Part shown: in pieces, positions 27,832-37,846 of the stretch
How the letters are laid out: the number at the start of each line of letters is the position of its first letter
How positions within the stretch are numbered: the stretch's first letter is position 1
Assembly (NCBI GenBank): GCA_965200175.1
Contig: OZ241345.1
Span: 3,224,001 to 3,288,000 of the forward strand
Reading direction: 5' to 3'
Length of the DNA: 64,000 nt
Origin: Azophilus sp026709365
GTDB lineage: Bacteria > Pseudomonadota > Gammaproteobacteria > Pseudomonadales > Azotimanducaceae
Notes under the pieces: generated by a model
Database searches by the model: none
The model's input: the letters and a program-made list of their open reading frames with translations, nothing else
What the model was told of the DNA's origin: nothing
Made by a program: the position numbers and the translations under genes

Positions 27832-29342
27832 CTTGGCAAGTCCACGATCCAAGTGTCCTTGCTGCCGCCGCCTTGGGAGGAGTTCACCACCATGGAACCC
27901 TTGTTCATGGCCACCCGGGTCAGTCCGCCCATGGTCACATGGATGTCCGCCCCGGAAAGGATGAAGGGGCGCAGGTCCAAGTGTCGGGGCTGCAGCCTAT
28001 CGGCGCTGCTCGGCGCACCGGCCAAGGTGGGCGCCGTGGACAGGGTCAGCATCGGCTGCGCCATGTAGTTGCGCGGATTGGCGCGCACGGCGCGGGCGAA
28101 CGCGTTGCGCTGCCGCTTGCTGGCCTTCGGGCCGATCAGCATGCCGTAGCCGCCGGACTCGTTGGCGGGCTTGACCACCAGCTTGTCGAGGTTGTCGAGC
28201 ACGTAGTCCCGGTCGGCCTTCTCCACGCAACGGTAGGAGGGTACGTTCGCCAGCAGCGGCTCCTCGCCCAAGTAGTAGCGCACCATGTCCGGCACGTAGG
28301 TGTAGATCACCTTGTCGTCCGCCACGCCGCAGCCGGGCGCGTTGGCCAGCGCCACGTTGCCCGCCTGCCAAGCCCGCATCAAGCCGGCGACGCCGAGCAC
28401 GGAATCGGGACGGAACGCCTTCGGGTCAAGGAACAAGTCGTCAATGCGCCGGTAGATCACGTCCACCCGCACCCGGCCGGCGATGGTCTTCATGTACACG
28501 CAATCATCGGCGCCAACCCTGAGGTCGGCGCCCTCGACCAGTTCCGCGCCCATCGCTTGGGCCAGGTAGGCGTGCTCGAAGTAGGCGGAGTTGTAGATGC
28601 CGGGGGTCAGGACGACAATCTGCGGGGCGTCATTGCCCTCCGGCGCCAGGGAGCGCAGGCAGCCTGCCAGCCGTTGCGGGTAGTCGTCCACCGGATGGAT
28701 GACGTAGTCCTTGAACAGCTCCGGGAAGACGCGCTTCATCACGGCGCGGTTCTCCAGCATGTAGGAAACGCCCGAAGGCACCCGCAAGTTGTCCTCGAGC
28801 ACATAGAGGGCACCGTCCCGGTCGCGCACCAGATCGGTGCCGCAGACATGGGCCCAAACGCCTTGGGGCGGATCGATGCCGACGCACCGAGGCCGAAATT
28901 CGCGGGACTTTTCGATGTACGCCGCCGGCATCACGCCGTCGCGCAGGATGCGTTGATGGTGGTAAACGTCATCGATGAAGGCGTTCAAGGCCCGCACCCG
29001 CTGGGTCAGCCCCCGGGCGATGGCGTCCCATTCACGCTTGCGGATCAGGCGCGGCACGATGTCGAAGGGCCATTCCCGGTCGATGCCGCCGGGCTTGATG
29101 GGCTGCGAGGCGGCCTCCCCTCGCGCTCCCCGGCTGACGGCTCCGGTGTCGTAAACCGTGAAGGTGATGCCCATGGTGCGAATCGCCAGCTCGGCGGCGG
29201 CGGCCCGCTCGGAAAGCGCCTCGTCAGTCAGCCGCGACAGCACCCGCAGCAAAGGCCCGGCGCCGGGGCGAGCTCGGCCGTTGGGCATGACCAGTTCGTC
29301 CCAAAGGCCCGCCGCTTCGTACTGCTTCCAGTCGATTGGCAT
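27828..29342 (-). CDS. circularly permuted ATP-grasp protein (DUF404/DUF407)
   Basis: 504 residues from the ATG at 29342 (MPIDWKQYEAAGLWDELV). Family motifs include RVRALNAFIDDVYHHQRIL, PRCVGIDPPQGVWAHVCGTD, LYVLEDNLRVPSGVSYMLEN, LVVKPANESGGYGMLIGPKA and the end region FILSGADIHVTMGGLTRVAM. These permuted ATP-grasp enzymes are predicted to form peptide or amide bonds with ATP (amidoligase-like). The stop overlaps the alpha-E start (ATGA). No transglutaminase-like protease, the usual third partner, is visible; the oligopeptidase occupies that position instead. The substrate is unknown. Confidence 0.88.
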   Translation of the reverse strand: MPIDWKQYEAAGLWDELVMPNGRARPGAGPLLRVLSRLTDEALSERAAAAELAIRTMGITFTVYDTGAVSRGARGEAASQPIKPGGIDREWPFDIVPRLIRKREWDAIARGLTQRVRALNAFIDDVYHHQRILRDGVMPAAYIEKSREFRPRCVGIDPPQGVWAHVCGTDLVRDRDGALYVLEDNLRVPSGVSYMLENRAVMKRVFPELFKDYVIHPVDDYPQRLAGCLRSLAPEGNDAPQIVVLTPGIYNSAYFEHAYLAQAMGAELVEGADLRVGADDCVYMKTIAGRVRVDVIYRRIDDLFLDPKAFRPDSVLGVAGLMRAWQAGNVALANAPGCGVADDKVIYTYVPDMVRYYLGEEPLLANVPSYRCVEKADRDYVLDNLDKLVVKPANESGGYGMLIGPKASKRQRNAFARAVRANPRNYMAQPMLTLSTAPTLAGAPSSADRLQPRHLDLRPFILSGADIHVTMGGLTRVAMNKGSMVVNSSQGGGSKDTWIVDLPR

Positions 29343-29355
29343 CAGGGGGCGCCGA

Positions 29356-29961
29356 TCAATCGGCGGCCTCCGCCTGGCCGATGTCGGGCGCCGCATGGGC
29401 GGACAGCGCCGACTTGGCCATGCCGGTTTGCGGTCCTTTGAGCGCTTTGGCGGCGCGTTCGTTGGCCTTGATCTTGCTCATGATGGCCGCGGAGGCGCGG
29501 TTCCAGCTGTCCCGGTTGGCGATGACGTAGGCATTGGACTCCCTGCGGATGACCCCGATGGCCTCATCCTGCCGGTCGCGCAGCAGCATCGGATCGACGC
29601 CGAGCATGTGCGCATCGGATGGCAGGGCGCCCGGCCCGGAGCCGAAAATGACCCGACCCCGGGACTGGTGATCGAGCTGCACGAGGCGCTGCGCCACCAT
29701 GAACGGATGGTGGTAGGGCAGCGAGACCACCCCGGTGCCGAGCTTGATGCGCGAAGTGCGCTCAGCGGCGGCGGCGAGGAACAGCTCCGGCGAAGCGATC
29801 ACCTCCCAGCCGGTGGAGTGGTGCTCGCCACACCAAAACTCGTCGAATCCGAGACGTTCCAAATGCTCCACGAGCGCCAGATCGCTGCGCAACTGCAGCG
29901 TGGGATGCTCGCCGATGGGATGGTGCGGCGCCACGAAGGCGCCGAATTTGTGGGTTGGCAT
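29356..29961 (-). pseudogene. luciferase-like (LLM) flavin monooxygenase, internally deleted
   Basis: 201 residues from the ATG at 29961. The N-terminal half is a good luciferase-like start: KFGAFVAPHHPIGEHPTLQ, RLGFDEFWCGEHHSTGWEV and GTGVVSLPYHHPFMVAQRLV up to RQDEAIGVIRR. It then jumps directly to NAYVIANRDSWNRASAAIMS, a sequence usually found at the far C-terminus of these roughly 370-residue proteins. About 170 residues of the TIM barrel are therefore missing, although the frame is preserved. The remnant cannot form a complete barrel. It ends 13 nt before the ATP-grasp gene, so its promoter probably still drives that operon. Confidence 0.65.
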
Positions 29962-30188
29962 GCTTTTGTCCTTGCGTTGGGTGCCAAGGAAAGCCCGGGG
30001 CCGCAAGGATGTCCCCCGCGCAATCAACGGCATCCCAGCACGTTCATGCGCTCAATAGTGCTTCAATGAGCTTGCCTTGTCACCTACGGCAGCGCGGATG
30101 CGTTGGCAACGACTGGCGGTGGCCACCGCCAGCGCAATCTCTCTATACTTGCCCACCGTCTTTCACTCGCCAGCATCAGGAAACCGAC

Positions 30189-31925
<1,737 letters not shown>

Positions 31926-31959
31926 TGGCGAGTCCCAAGTCGGGCCTGAGCCACCTCCC

Positions 31960-34368
31960 GTGCTGCGCCGTCTAGCCCTGCGCGCCGAACAAGCCTACGT
32001 CCGGCTGCTCAATCGGCCCGGCTGGCTGCTTGTTGGACTGGCCGGCGCGTTGCTGCTGGCGGCGGGCTATGCCGCCCGATTCAGCTTTGACGCTTCGGCC
32101 GACACCTTGGTGGTGCAGGACGATCCGGACTTGGCCCTCTATCGGGAGATCTCCGCCGTCTTTGGCGGCGACGACTTCCTGCTGGTCACGTTCACGCCCC
32201 ATGAGGGGCCGCTGCTGGCAACGGCCAACATCGGCCTTCTCGCTGAGCTGCAGGAGCGTCTCGGCGCGTTGGAGGGCGTTCAGTCCGTGTTTTCCGTGCT
32301 TGATGCGCCCTTGCTGAAAAGCCCTCCGGTGCCGCTCGATGAGCTGACCGAGGGCTTCCGCACGCTGTTGTCCCCGGACACGGACCGCGCCCTGGCCGTT
32401 GAGGAGCTGTCCGGCAGCCCGTTCTTCCGCGAACTGCTCATATCAGCCGACGGACGAACGGCGGCCCTGCGGGTGGAGCTCATCCCCCTGCCCGCCCTCG
32501 ACCGCGAGAACACCGACGAACGCCGCCGCCAACTCGCGCAACGGGCGACGCTCATTGAAGCCGTGCGCGAGGTTCGGGCGGAGTTTTCGGACCGGGCCAC
32601 GCTGCATCTGGGCGGCGTGCCCATGATCGCCGCGGACATGATCGCCTTTGTCAAGAGCGATCTCGCTGTCTTTGGCGGCTTGGTTTTGGTGTTGGTGATG
32701 GGCGTGCTCCACGCCGCCTTCCGACAGCTGCGTTGGGTGGTTCTGCCGCTGGGCGCGGCCGCTGCCAGCATTCTCGCCACCATGGGCGCGCTGGGCTTCC
32801 TGCACAAGCCGGCTACCGTCATCTCCTCCAACTTCGTGGCCTTGCTGGCCATCATGACCATCTCCCTGAACATCCATCTCATCGTGCGCTACCGGGAGTT
32901 GGCGCAGGCGCAAGGCGCGGGCAGCGTTCGGGAAGTCGTCGCCGCCACCATGACCAGCAAGTTCTCCCCCTGCCTGTACACGGCGCTCACCACCATGGCC
33001 GCGTTCGGCTCCTTGACGGCCAGCGACATCGTGCCGGTCGAGGACTTCGGCCTGATGATGTGCATCGGGGTGCTGTTCGCGCTGCTGATCGCCTTCACCT
33101 GGTTTCCCGCCGTGCTGATGCTGTTGCCGAGGGGCGCGCCCGTTGGGGGCCACCTGCTCTCGACCCGCTTGGTGTCCGGCTTGGGCCGGTTCGCCGTGCA
33201 GCGGCCCGGGACCGTGGGTGCCGCGGCCGTTGCGGTCTTGGCTCTGACGGCGGCAGGCGTGGCCCAGCTGTCCGTGGACAACCGCTTCATCGACTACTTC
33301 AAGGACGATACCGACATCAATCAGGGCATGGTCTATATCGACCGGCATTTGGGCGGCACCGCTCCCTTCGACGTGGTTCTCGACTTTGAGCCTTGGCAGG
33401 ATTCCGCGGACGGCTTCTTCGATGACTTGGAGGACGGCGACCTGTTTGCCGATGCGGCCGAGCCAGACCCCTTCCCGGAACGCTATTGGTTCACCCGCGA
33501 CAAGCTCGACCGAATTGGCGCGGTGCATCGTCACCTCGAAGCCCGCCCGGAGGTCGGCAAGGTGGTGTCGCTGGCATCGCTGGATGATCTGGCGATGGAG
33601 TTCACCGGCGGCGAGCCCCTGAACAACGTGCAGATTGCCGCCGTCCTCGGGGCGCTGCCTCCGGAGCTGCGCGAGGAGATCATCCGTCCCTATGCCGATC
33701 CGGCCAGCGGCCGAGCGAGGCTTTGGGCGCGGGTGATCGAAAGCGGCCCCTACTTCGACCGCCAAGCGCTGGTCACGGACATCAAGCGCCATGCCGCTGC
33801 GCAGGTGGGCCTGGGCGAGAACGGCGTCGCGGTGGCCGGCATGGTGGTGCTGTTCAATGCCATGGTGCAGGCGCTGGTCGCCTCCCAAGTGGACACCTTG
33901 GGCTATGTGCTGCTGGCCACCTTCGCCATGTTCCTGGTGCTGCTGCGCTCTCCCCTGTTCGCCCTGCTGGGCTTGGTTCCCAACGTGCTGGCCGCCGCCG
34001 CAGTGCTCGCCGTGATGGGCTTTGCCGGCATCTCCCTGGACATGATGACCACCGCCATTGCCGCCGTCTCCGTGGGCATCGGCGTCGATTTCGCCATTCA
34101 CTACCTGCACCGCTACCGAACCGAACGCGCCCAAGCGCCGGATGCCGGCACCGCCATCGTCCGCACCCACGGCGCCATTGGCCGGGCCCTCTTCCTGACC
34201 GGCGTGACCATCATGGTGGGCTTCTCGGTGCTCTGCTTCTCGAACTTCGTGCCCACCATCCTGTTCGGCCTGCTGGTCGCCTTGGCCATGGCACTGGCTT
34301 TTCTGGCCAACCTGACCCTGCTGCCCAGCCTGCTGACGCTGACCGACCGCTTGGTCCGCGCCCGCTGA
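31960..34368 (+). CDS. RND-superfamily exporter (MMPL/hydrophobe type)
   Basis: 802 residues from a GTG start. The protein is an internal duplication: a helix near the N-terminus, a periplasmic loop (FDASADTLVVQDDPDLALYR), a block of about five helices (about 220-400), a second loop (NRFIDYFKDDTDINQGMVYI) and a second helix block (about 620-800). The late motif VSVGIGVDFAIHYLHRYR is characteristic of RND exporters of lipids and hopanoids (COG1033). They use the proton gradient to move lipids from the inner membrane. No outer-membrane partner is adjacent. The substrate is unknown; lipids fit the neighbourhood. Confidence 0.86.
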   Translation: MLRRLALRAEQAYVRLLNRPGWLLVGLAGALLLAAGYAARFSFDASADTLVVQDDPDLALYREISAVFGGDDFLLVTFTPHEGPLLATANIGLLAELQERLGALEGVQSVFSVLDAPLLKSPPVPLDELTEGFRTLLSPDTDRALAVEELSGSPFFRELLISADGRTAALRVELIPLPALDRENTDERRRQLAQRATLIEAVREVRAEFSDRATLHLGGVPMIAADMIAFVKSDLAVFGGLVLVLVMGVLHAAFRQLRWVVLPLGAAAASILATMGALGFLHKPATVISSNFVALLAIMTISLNIHLIVRYRELAQAQGAGSVREVVAATMTSKFSPCLYTALTTMAAFGSLTASDIVPVEDFGLMMCIGVLFALLIAFTWFPAVLMLLPRGAPVGGHLLSTRLVSGLGRFAVQRPGTVGAAAVAVLALTAAGVAQLSVDNRFIDYFKDDTDINQGMVYIDRHLGGTAPFDVVLDFEPWQDSADGFFDDLEDGDLFADAAEPDPFPERYWFTRDKLDRIGAVHRHLEARPEVGKVVSLASLDDLAMEFTGGEPLNNVQIAAVLGALPPELREEIIRPYADPASGRARLWARVIESGPYFDRQALVTDIKRHAAAQVGLGENGVAVAGMVVLFNAMVQALVASQVDTLGYVLLATFAMFLVLLRSPLFALLGLVPNVLAAAAVLAVMGFAGISLDMMTTAIAAVSVGIGVDFAIHYLHRYRTERAQAPDAGTAIVRTHGAIGRALFLTGVTIMVGFSVLCFSNFVPTILFGLLVALAMALAFLANLTLLPSLLTLTDRLVRAR

Positions 34369-34419
34369 GCGTGAGTGAGTGGGTTGTGTCCGCGGGTTGC
34401 ATGGAGGGACAGCCGGCCT

Positions 34420-34968
34420 TCAGTCGCGGGGTTGCTTTGCCCGGTAGTCCCTGAGCCTGAGCGTCAACAGCAGCCGTTCGCCCATCGAAAGCAGGGTGGT
34501 GGCCACCAGCAGCCAAGCCAAGGCTTCGCCCAGCACCGTCGGCAGCCACCCGCCCCAGCCCAAGGCGTTTGGCACGATGACCACGCCGGCGACGGCGAAG
34601 TAGCCAATGCCATTGGACTTGCCGATGCGGTTGGTGCGCAGGGGCCGGCCGGCGAGGGCGCGGGAATCGAGCGCATACTGGAGAAACGCCAAGGGAACCA
34701 GGATTGGCAGCAGCCAAGGAACCCAGCCGGCGCTGGCGAGCCCGCCCAAGCTGAAGGTGACGAAGGCGCAGTCGGTGCCGTGGTCGAACAAGCCGCCGCC
34801 GCTGGATGCGGCGCCGAAGCGTCGAGCCAAGATGCCGTCGAAGACATCAGTGACGATGGCCACAAGCCACAGCAGCAGCGCTGCCAGCCAATGCTCTCCT
34901 GCGGTGGACCATCCCGCCACCGGCGCCGCGGCCAGACGCAGGGCGGTCAGCAGGTTTGCCCAGTTCAC
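34420..34968 (-). CDS. CDP-alcohol phosphatidyltransferase
   Basis: 182 residues from the GTG at 34968, which starts the protein at VNWANLLTALRLAAAP, the typical membrane entry of the family. The catalytic motif D-x2-DG-x2-AR-x8-G-x3-D-x3-D is fully present (DVFDGILARR ... GGLFDHGTD). The enzyme joins a CDP-linked lipid to an alcohol, as in phosphatidylglycerophosphate synthesis. Whether this is PgsA or a relative with another alcohol is unclear. It lies on the same strand as the MscS gene, 58 nt downstream of it. Confidence 0.84.
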   Translation of the reverse strand: MNWANLLTALRLAAAPVAGWSTAGEHWLAALLLWLVAIVTDVFDGILARRFGAASSGGGLFDHGTDCAFVTFSLGGLASAGWVPWLLPILVPLAFLQYALDSRALAGRPLRTNRIGKSNGIGYFAVAGVVIVPNALGWGGWLPTVLGEALAWLLVATTLLSMGERLLLTLRLRDYRAKQPRD

Positions 34969-35026
34969 CGGACGAACGCCTTCGGAGTGAAACGCGCGCC
35001 GTTGAACAAACCGCCGCCTTGACCGG

Positions 35027-36355
35027 TCACTCAACGGGCCCGCTGTCCGGCGGATCGTTCCTGAGCAGGATCTGCCGATGTGGATAAGGTATCTCCACAT
35101 CGTTGTCCCGAAAGAGATCCCAGAGATTCAGCAGCACCAGGCCCTTGATGTTGGTGACGCCCTGATCCGGGTCGTCGATCCAGAATCGGAGCAGGAAGTC
35201 CAGGGCGCTGTCGCCGAACGCCACCAAGTGGCAGACCGGCGCGCGGGTCGTGGACACGCGCTCCACGGACTCGGCGGCTTGAACGGCTAGCTGGCGAACC
35301 CGGTGGGGGTTGCTGTTGTAGGACACCCCAAAGGCCACTTCCATGCGCACATCCTGATCGCTGTGCGACCAGTTGATCACTTGGTTGGTGACGAAGTCAT
35401 CGTTGGGAATCAGCAGCTCCTTGTTGTCTCGAGTGACGACGCCAACGTACCGGGCCCGCATGTCCTTCACCCAACCGAAGGTGTCCCCCACCTCGATCAC
35501 GTCGCCCGGCTTGATCGACTTGTCCAGCAGCAGGAACAGGCCGCTGAGCAGGTTCGACACCTGCTGCTGCAGGCCGATGCCAATGCCGACGCCCAAGGCG
35601 CCCGTGAACACCGCCAAGGCAGCAAAATTGGTGCCGACGCTCGACAGCGCAATGATCACCGCCAAGGCGATCAGGGTGAATCGCGCCGCCTTGCCAAGCA
35701 GCACTTGGGCCCTTGGGCTCAAGTCCGCCACGTCCCGCAAGCGCCTCTGCAGCAGCCCGCTGAGGAATACGGCCAACCACAGCAGAACGATGAGCAGCAG
35801 GCCGCCGTTGATCAACGTCAGCATCGATAGCCGGTTGGCGCCAAGGGGAATCGCCACGGCATCCAGAACGGCGATGGCATCGTCCAGAACGCCCAGGATG
35901 TTGAGTGCCGCCGTGAACCAAACGGTGGCGAACAGCAGCTTGGCCAGCAGCCGGTTGGCGATGAATGAGGACAGCAGGGCGATCAGGACCCAAGCGCCGA
36001 GCAGGCTGGCGACGATGTCCAACAGGTGGATGCGAGCGGTCGGATCCACCAGGGTGACCACCCCGATGGACAGCCAAGTCAGCGCGAGAAACACGATGAC
36101 CGGCAGCAGCCTGAATGCCGACGCCCCAAGTTGCGCGAGTTTGGAATCCAGGTGCTCGCGCTCCGATGATGTCCGCACTTGGATGATCGGGCGCAGCAGG
36201 CGCGTCAGCGGCCAAGCGGCGCCCGCAATCGCGGCCAGCCCGACGCCTTGCCAAAGCATGGCTTCATTGAAGACCTGAGCCTGCAGCTTGGCGGGCAACG
36301 CCACCAACTGGGGCAATAGGGATTCAAGGTCAATGCTGATGTAGCCGCCGCCCAT
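35027..36355 (-). CDS. MscS-family mechanosensitive ion channel
   Basis: 442 residues from the ATG at 36355; the longer open frame upstream is antisense to other genes and repeat sequence. Several transmembrane helices fill residues 30-250. The pore helix and gate region appear as ALAVFTGALGVGIGIGLQQQ, followed by the MscS signature NLLSGLFLLLDKSIKPGDVI and WVKDMRARYVGVVTRDNKEL. A cytoplasmic C-terminal domain follows. The channel would release solutes on hypo-osmotic shock. It has more membrane helices than E. coli MscS, like the larger MscK/YbdG-like members. Confidence 0.88.
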   Translation of the reverse strand: MGGGYISIDLESLLPQLVALPAKLQAQVFNEAMLWQGVGLAAIAGAAWPLTRLLRPIIQVRTSSEREHLDSKLAQLGASAFRLLPVIVFLALTWLSIGVVTLVDPTARIHLLDIVASLLGAWVLIALLSSFIANRLLAKLLFATVWFTAALNILGVLDDAIAVLDAVAIPLGANRLSMLTLINGGLLLIVLLWLAVFLSGLLQRRLRDVADLSPRAQVLLGKAARFTLIALAVIIALSSVGTNFAALAVFTGALGVGIGIGLQQQVSNLLSGLFLLLDKSIKPGDVIEVGDTFGWVKDMRARYVGVVTRDNKELLIPNDDFVTNQVINWSHSDQDVRMEVAFGVSYNSNPHRVRQLAVQAAESVERVSTTRAPVCHLVAFGDSALDFLLRFWIDDPDQGVTNIKGLVLLNLWDLFRDNDVEIPYPHRQILLRNDPPDSGPVE

Positions 36356-36439
36356 GCCGCCCGATGTTAACGCAACGCCGACGAAGCGTGGCAGCCCTGC
36401 GAGGCGGGCCCCTGCACACCATTTTGACGGGTTGCAGCA

Positions 36440-36586
36440 CGCTGTTCGAAAAACATACTGGAATCTGACCCACCGGACGGGTCGCGCGGGCTCAAACGCA
36501 TCGGAGTCTGACCGAACCGACGAGCGCGGAGTTTCGCGCCAGTGAAACTCCAACGCGCCCGCTTTGCGGGCGCGCCGGTTTGCGAA
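36440..36586 (-). repeat. double-hairpin dispersed repeat, copy 5 with an extra tail
   Basis: Read on the minus strand: hairpin 1 GCGCCCGC...GCGGGCGC, hairpin 2 GGAGTTTCACTGG...GCGAAACTCC, then tail CGCTCGTCGGTTCGGTCAGA ending GCCCGCGCGACC. A second tail-like block (GGTGGGTCAGATTCCAGTA, then TGTTTTTCG) follows. This suggests a tandem array with one hairpin lost, as also seen at 62549-62765. Confidence 0.78.
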
Positions 36587-36643
36587 CCTAGCCGTTGATT
36601 CCCTAAAATCCGCAGCCCATTGCATCGATGAGAGTTCGCCAAC

Positions 36644-37837
36644 GTGCCCGAAATTGAAGCGTTCCGCGCCGAGACCCGCGCTTGGCTTGACGAGAACTGC
36701 CCGCCCTCCATGCGCACCCCCACGCCGGATGATGAAGTCGTCTGGGGCGGACGGCGGGAGCGCTTCAAGAACCCCGATTCCAGGGTCTGGCTGGACCGCA
36801 TGGCTGAGCGCGGCTGGACCGCGCCCCGATGGCCGGTGGCCTACGGCGGCGGCGGCCTGTCCTTTGAGGAGGATCGGGTGCTGCAGCAGGAGCTGGGGCG
36901 CATCAACGCACGCACGCCGCTCAACAGCTTCGGGGTGTGGATGCTGGGGCCGGCGCTGCTGGAGTTCGCCAGCGAGGAGCAGAAGCGGGAGCACCTGCCG
37001 AAGATCGTGCGCGGCGAGATTCGCTGGTGCCAAGGCTACTCCGAACCGGGGCACGGCTCCGACTTGGCGGCGCTGCAGACCAAGGCCGAGGATCATGGGG
37101 ACCACTACCTGGTCAACGGCGCCAAGATCTGGACGTCCTACGCCGATCAAGCGGATTGGATCTTCTGCCTGGTCCGCACCGATGCGGCGGCGCCCAAGCA
37201 TCAGGGCATCAGCTTTCTGCTGTTCGACATGGCCTGCGAGGGGGTCAGCACCTCCCCCATCGAGCTCATCAGCGGCTCGTCGCCGTTTTGCCAGACGTTC
37301 TTCGACAACGTGCGGGTGCCCAAGGGCAACCTGGTGGGCGAGCTCAACCAAGGCTGGACCATCGCCAAGCGCCTGCTGCAGCACGAGCGCAACATGGTGG
37401 CCGGCATCGGCGGCAACTCCGCGCTGGGCGGCTCGGGCCGCCGGATGGAGGACATCGCCAAGCGCTACGTCGGCGAGCGGGACGGACGCATCGGCGACCC
37501 GGTGCTGCGCGGCAGGATATCCCACCACCGCATGAACGACCGCGCCTTTCAGCTGACCCTCTCCCGAGGCGGCGAGGAGGCCAAGGCGGGCTTGGCCAGC
37601 GGCCATCTGGCGTCGATGTTCAAGTACTACGGCACGGAACAGAACAAGCGCAAGTACGAACTCATGCAGGAGACCATGGGATTGGCCGGCCTCGGCTGGG
37701 ATGGCGCTTCGTTTAGCGAGCGTGAACTGGCCACCACCCGCCAATGGCTGCGCTCCAAGGCCAACTCCATCGAGGGCGGCACCAGCGAAATCCAGCTCAA
37801 CGTCATCGCCAAGCGGGTGCTGGGCTTGCCGGATTGA
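36644..37837 (+). CDS. acyl-CoA dehydrogenase
   Basis: 397 residues from a GTG start. The FAD/substrate region WCQGYSEPGHGSDLAALQTK and the following NGAKIWTSYADQADW are classic ACAD signatures. FFDNVRVPKGNLVGELNQGW and the C-terminal EGGTSEIQLNVIAKRVLGL complete the fold. It oxidises acyl-CoA thioesters to 2-enoyl-CoA, passing electrons to ETF. The likely substrate cannot be read from sequence; the long N-terminal region and GRRERFKNPDS insertion suggest a branched or steroid-type side-chain enzyme. The next gene, ppx, starts 9 nt after the stop. Confidence 0.9.
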   Translation: MPEIEAFRAETRAWLDENCPPSMRTPTPDDEVVWGGRRERFKNPDSRVWLDRMAERGWTAPRWPVAYGGGGLSFEEDRVLQQELGRINARTPLNSFGVWMLGPALLEFASEEQKREHLPKIVRGEIRWCQGYSEPGHGSDLAALQTKAEDHGDHYLVNGAKIWTSYADQADWIFCLVRTDAAAPKHQGISFLLFDMACEGVSTSPIELISGSSPFCQTFFDNVRVPKGNLVGELNQGWTIAKRLLQHERNMVAGIGGNSALGGSGRRMEDIAKRYVGERDGRIGDPVLRGRISHHRMNDRAFQLTLSRGGEEAKAGLASGHLASMFKYYGTEQNKRKYELMQETMGLAGLGWDGASFSERELATTRQWLRSKANSIEGGTSEIQLNVIAKRVLGLPD

Positions 37838-37846
37838 AGGCTCCGC

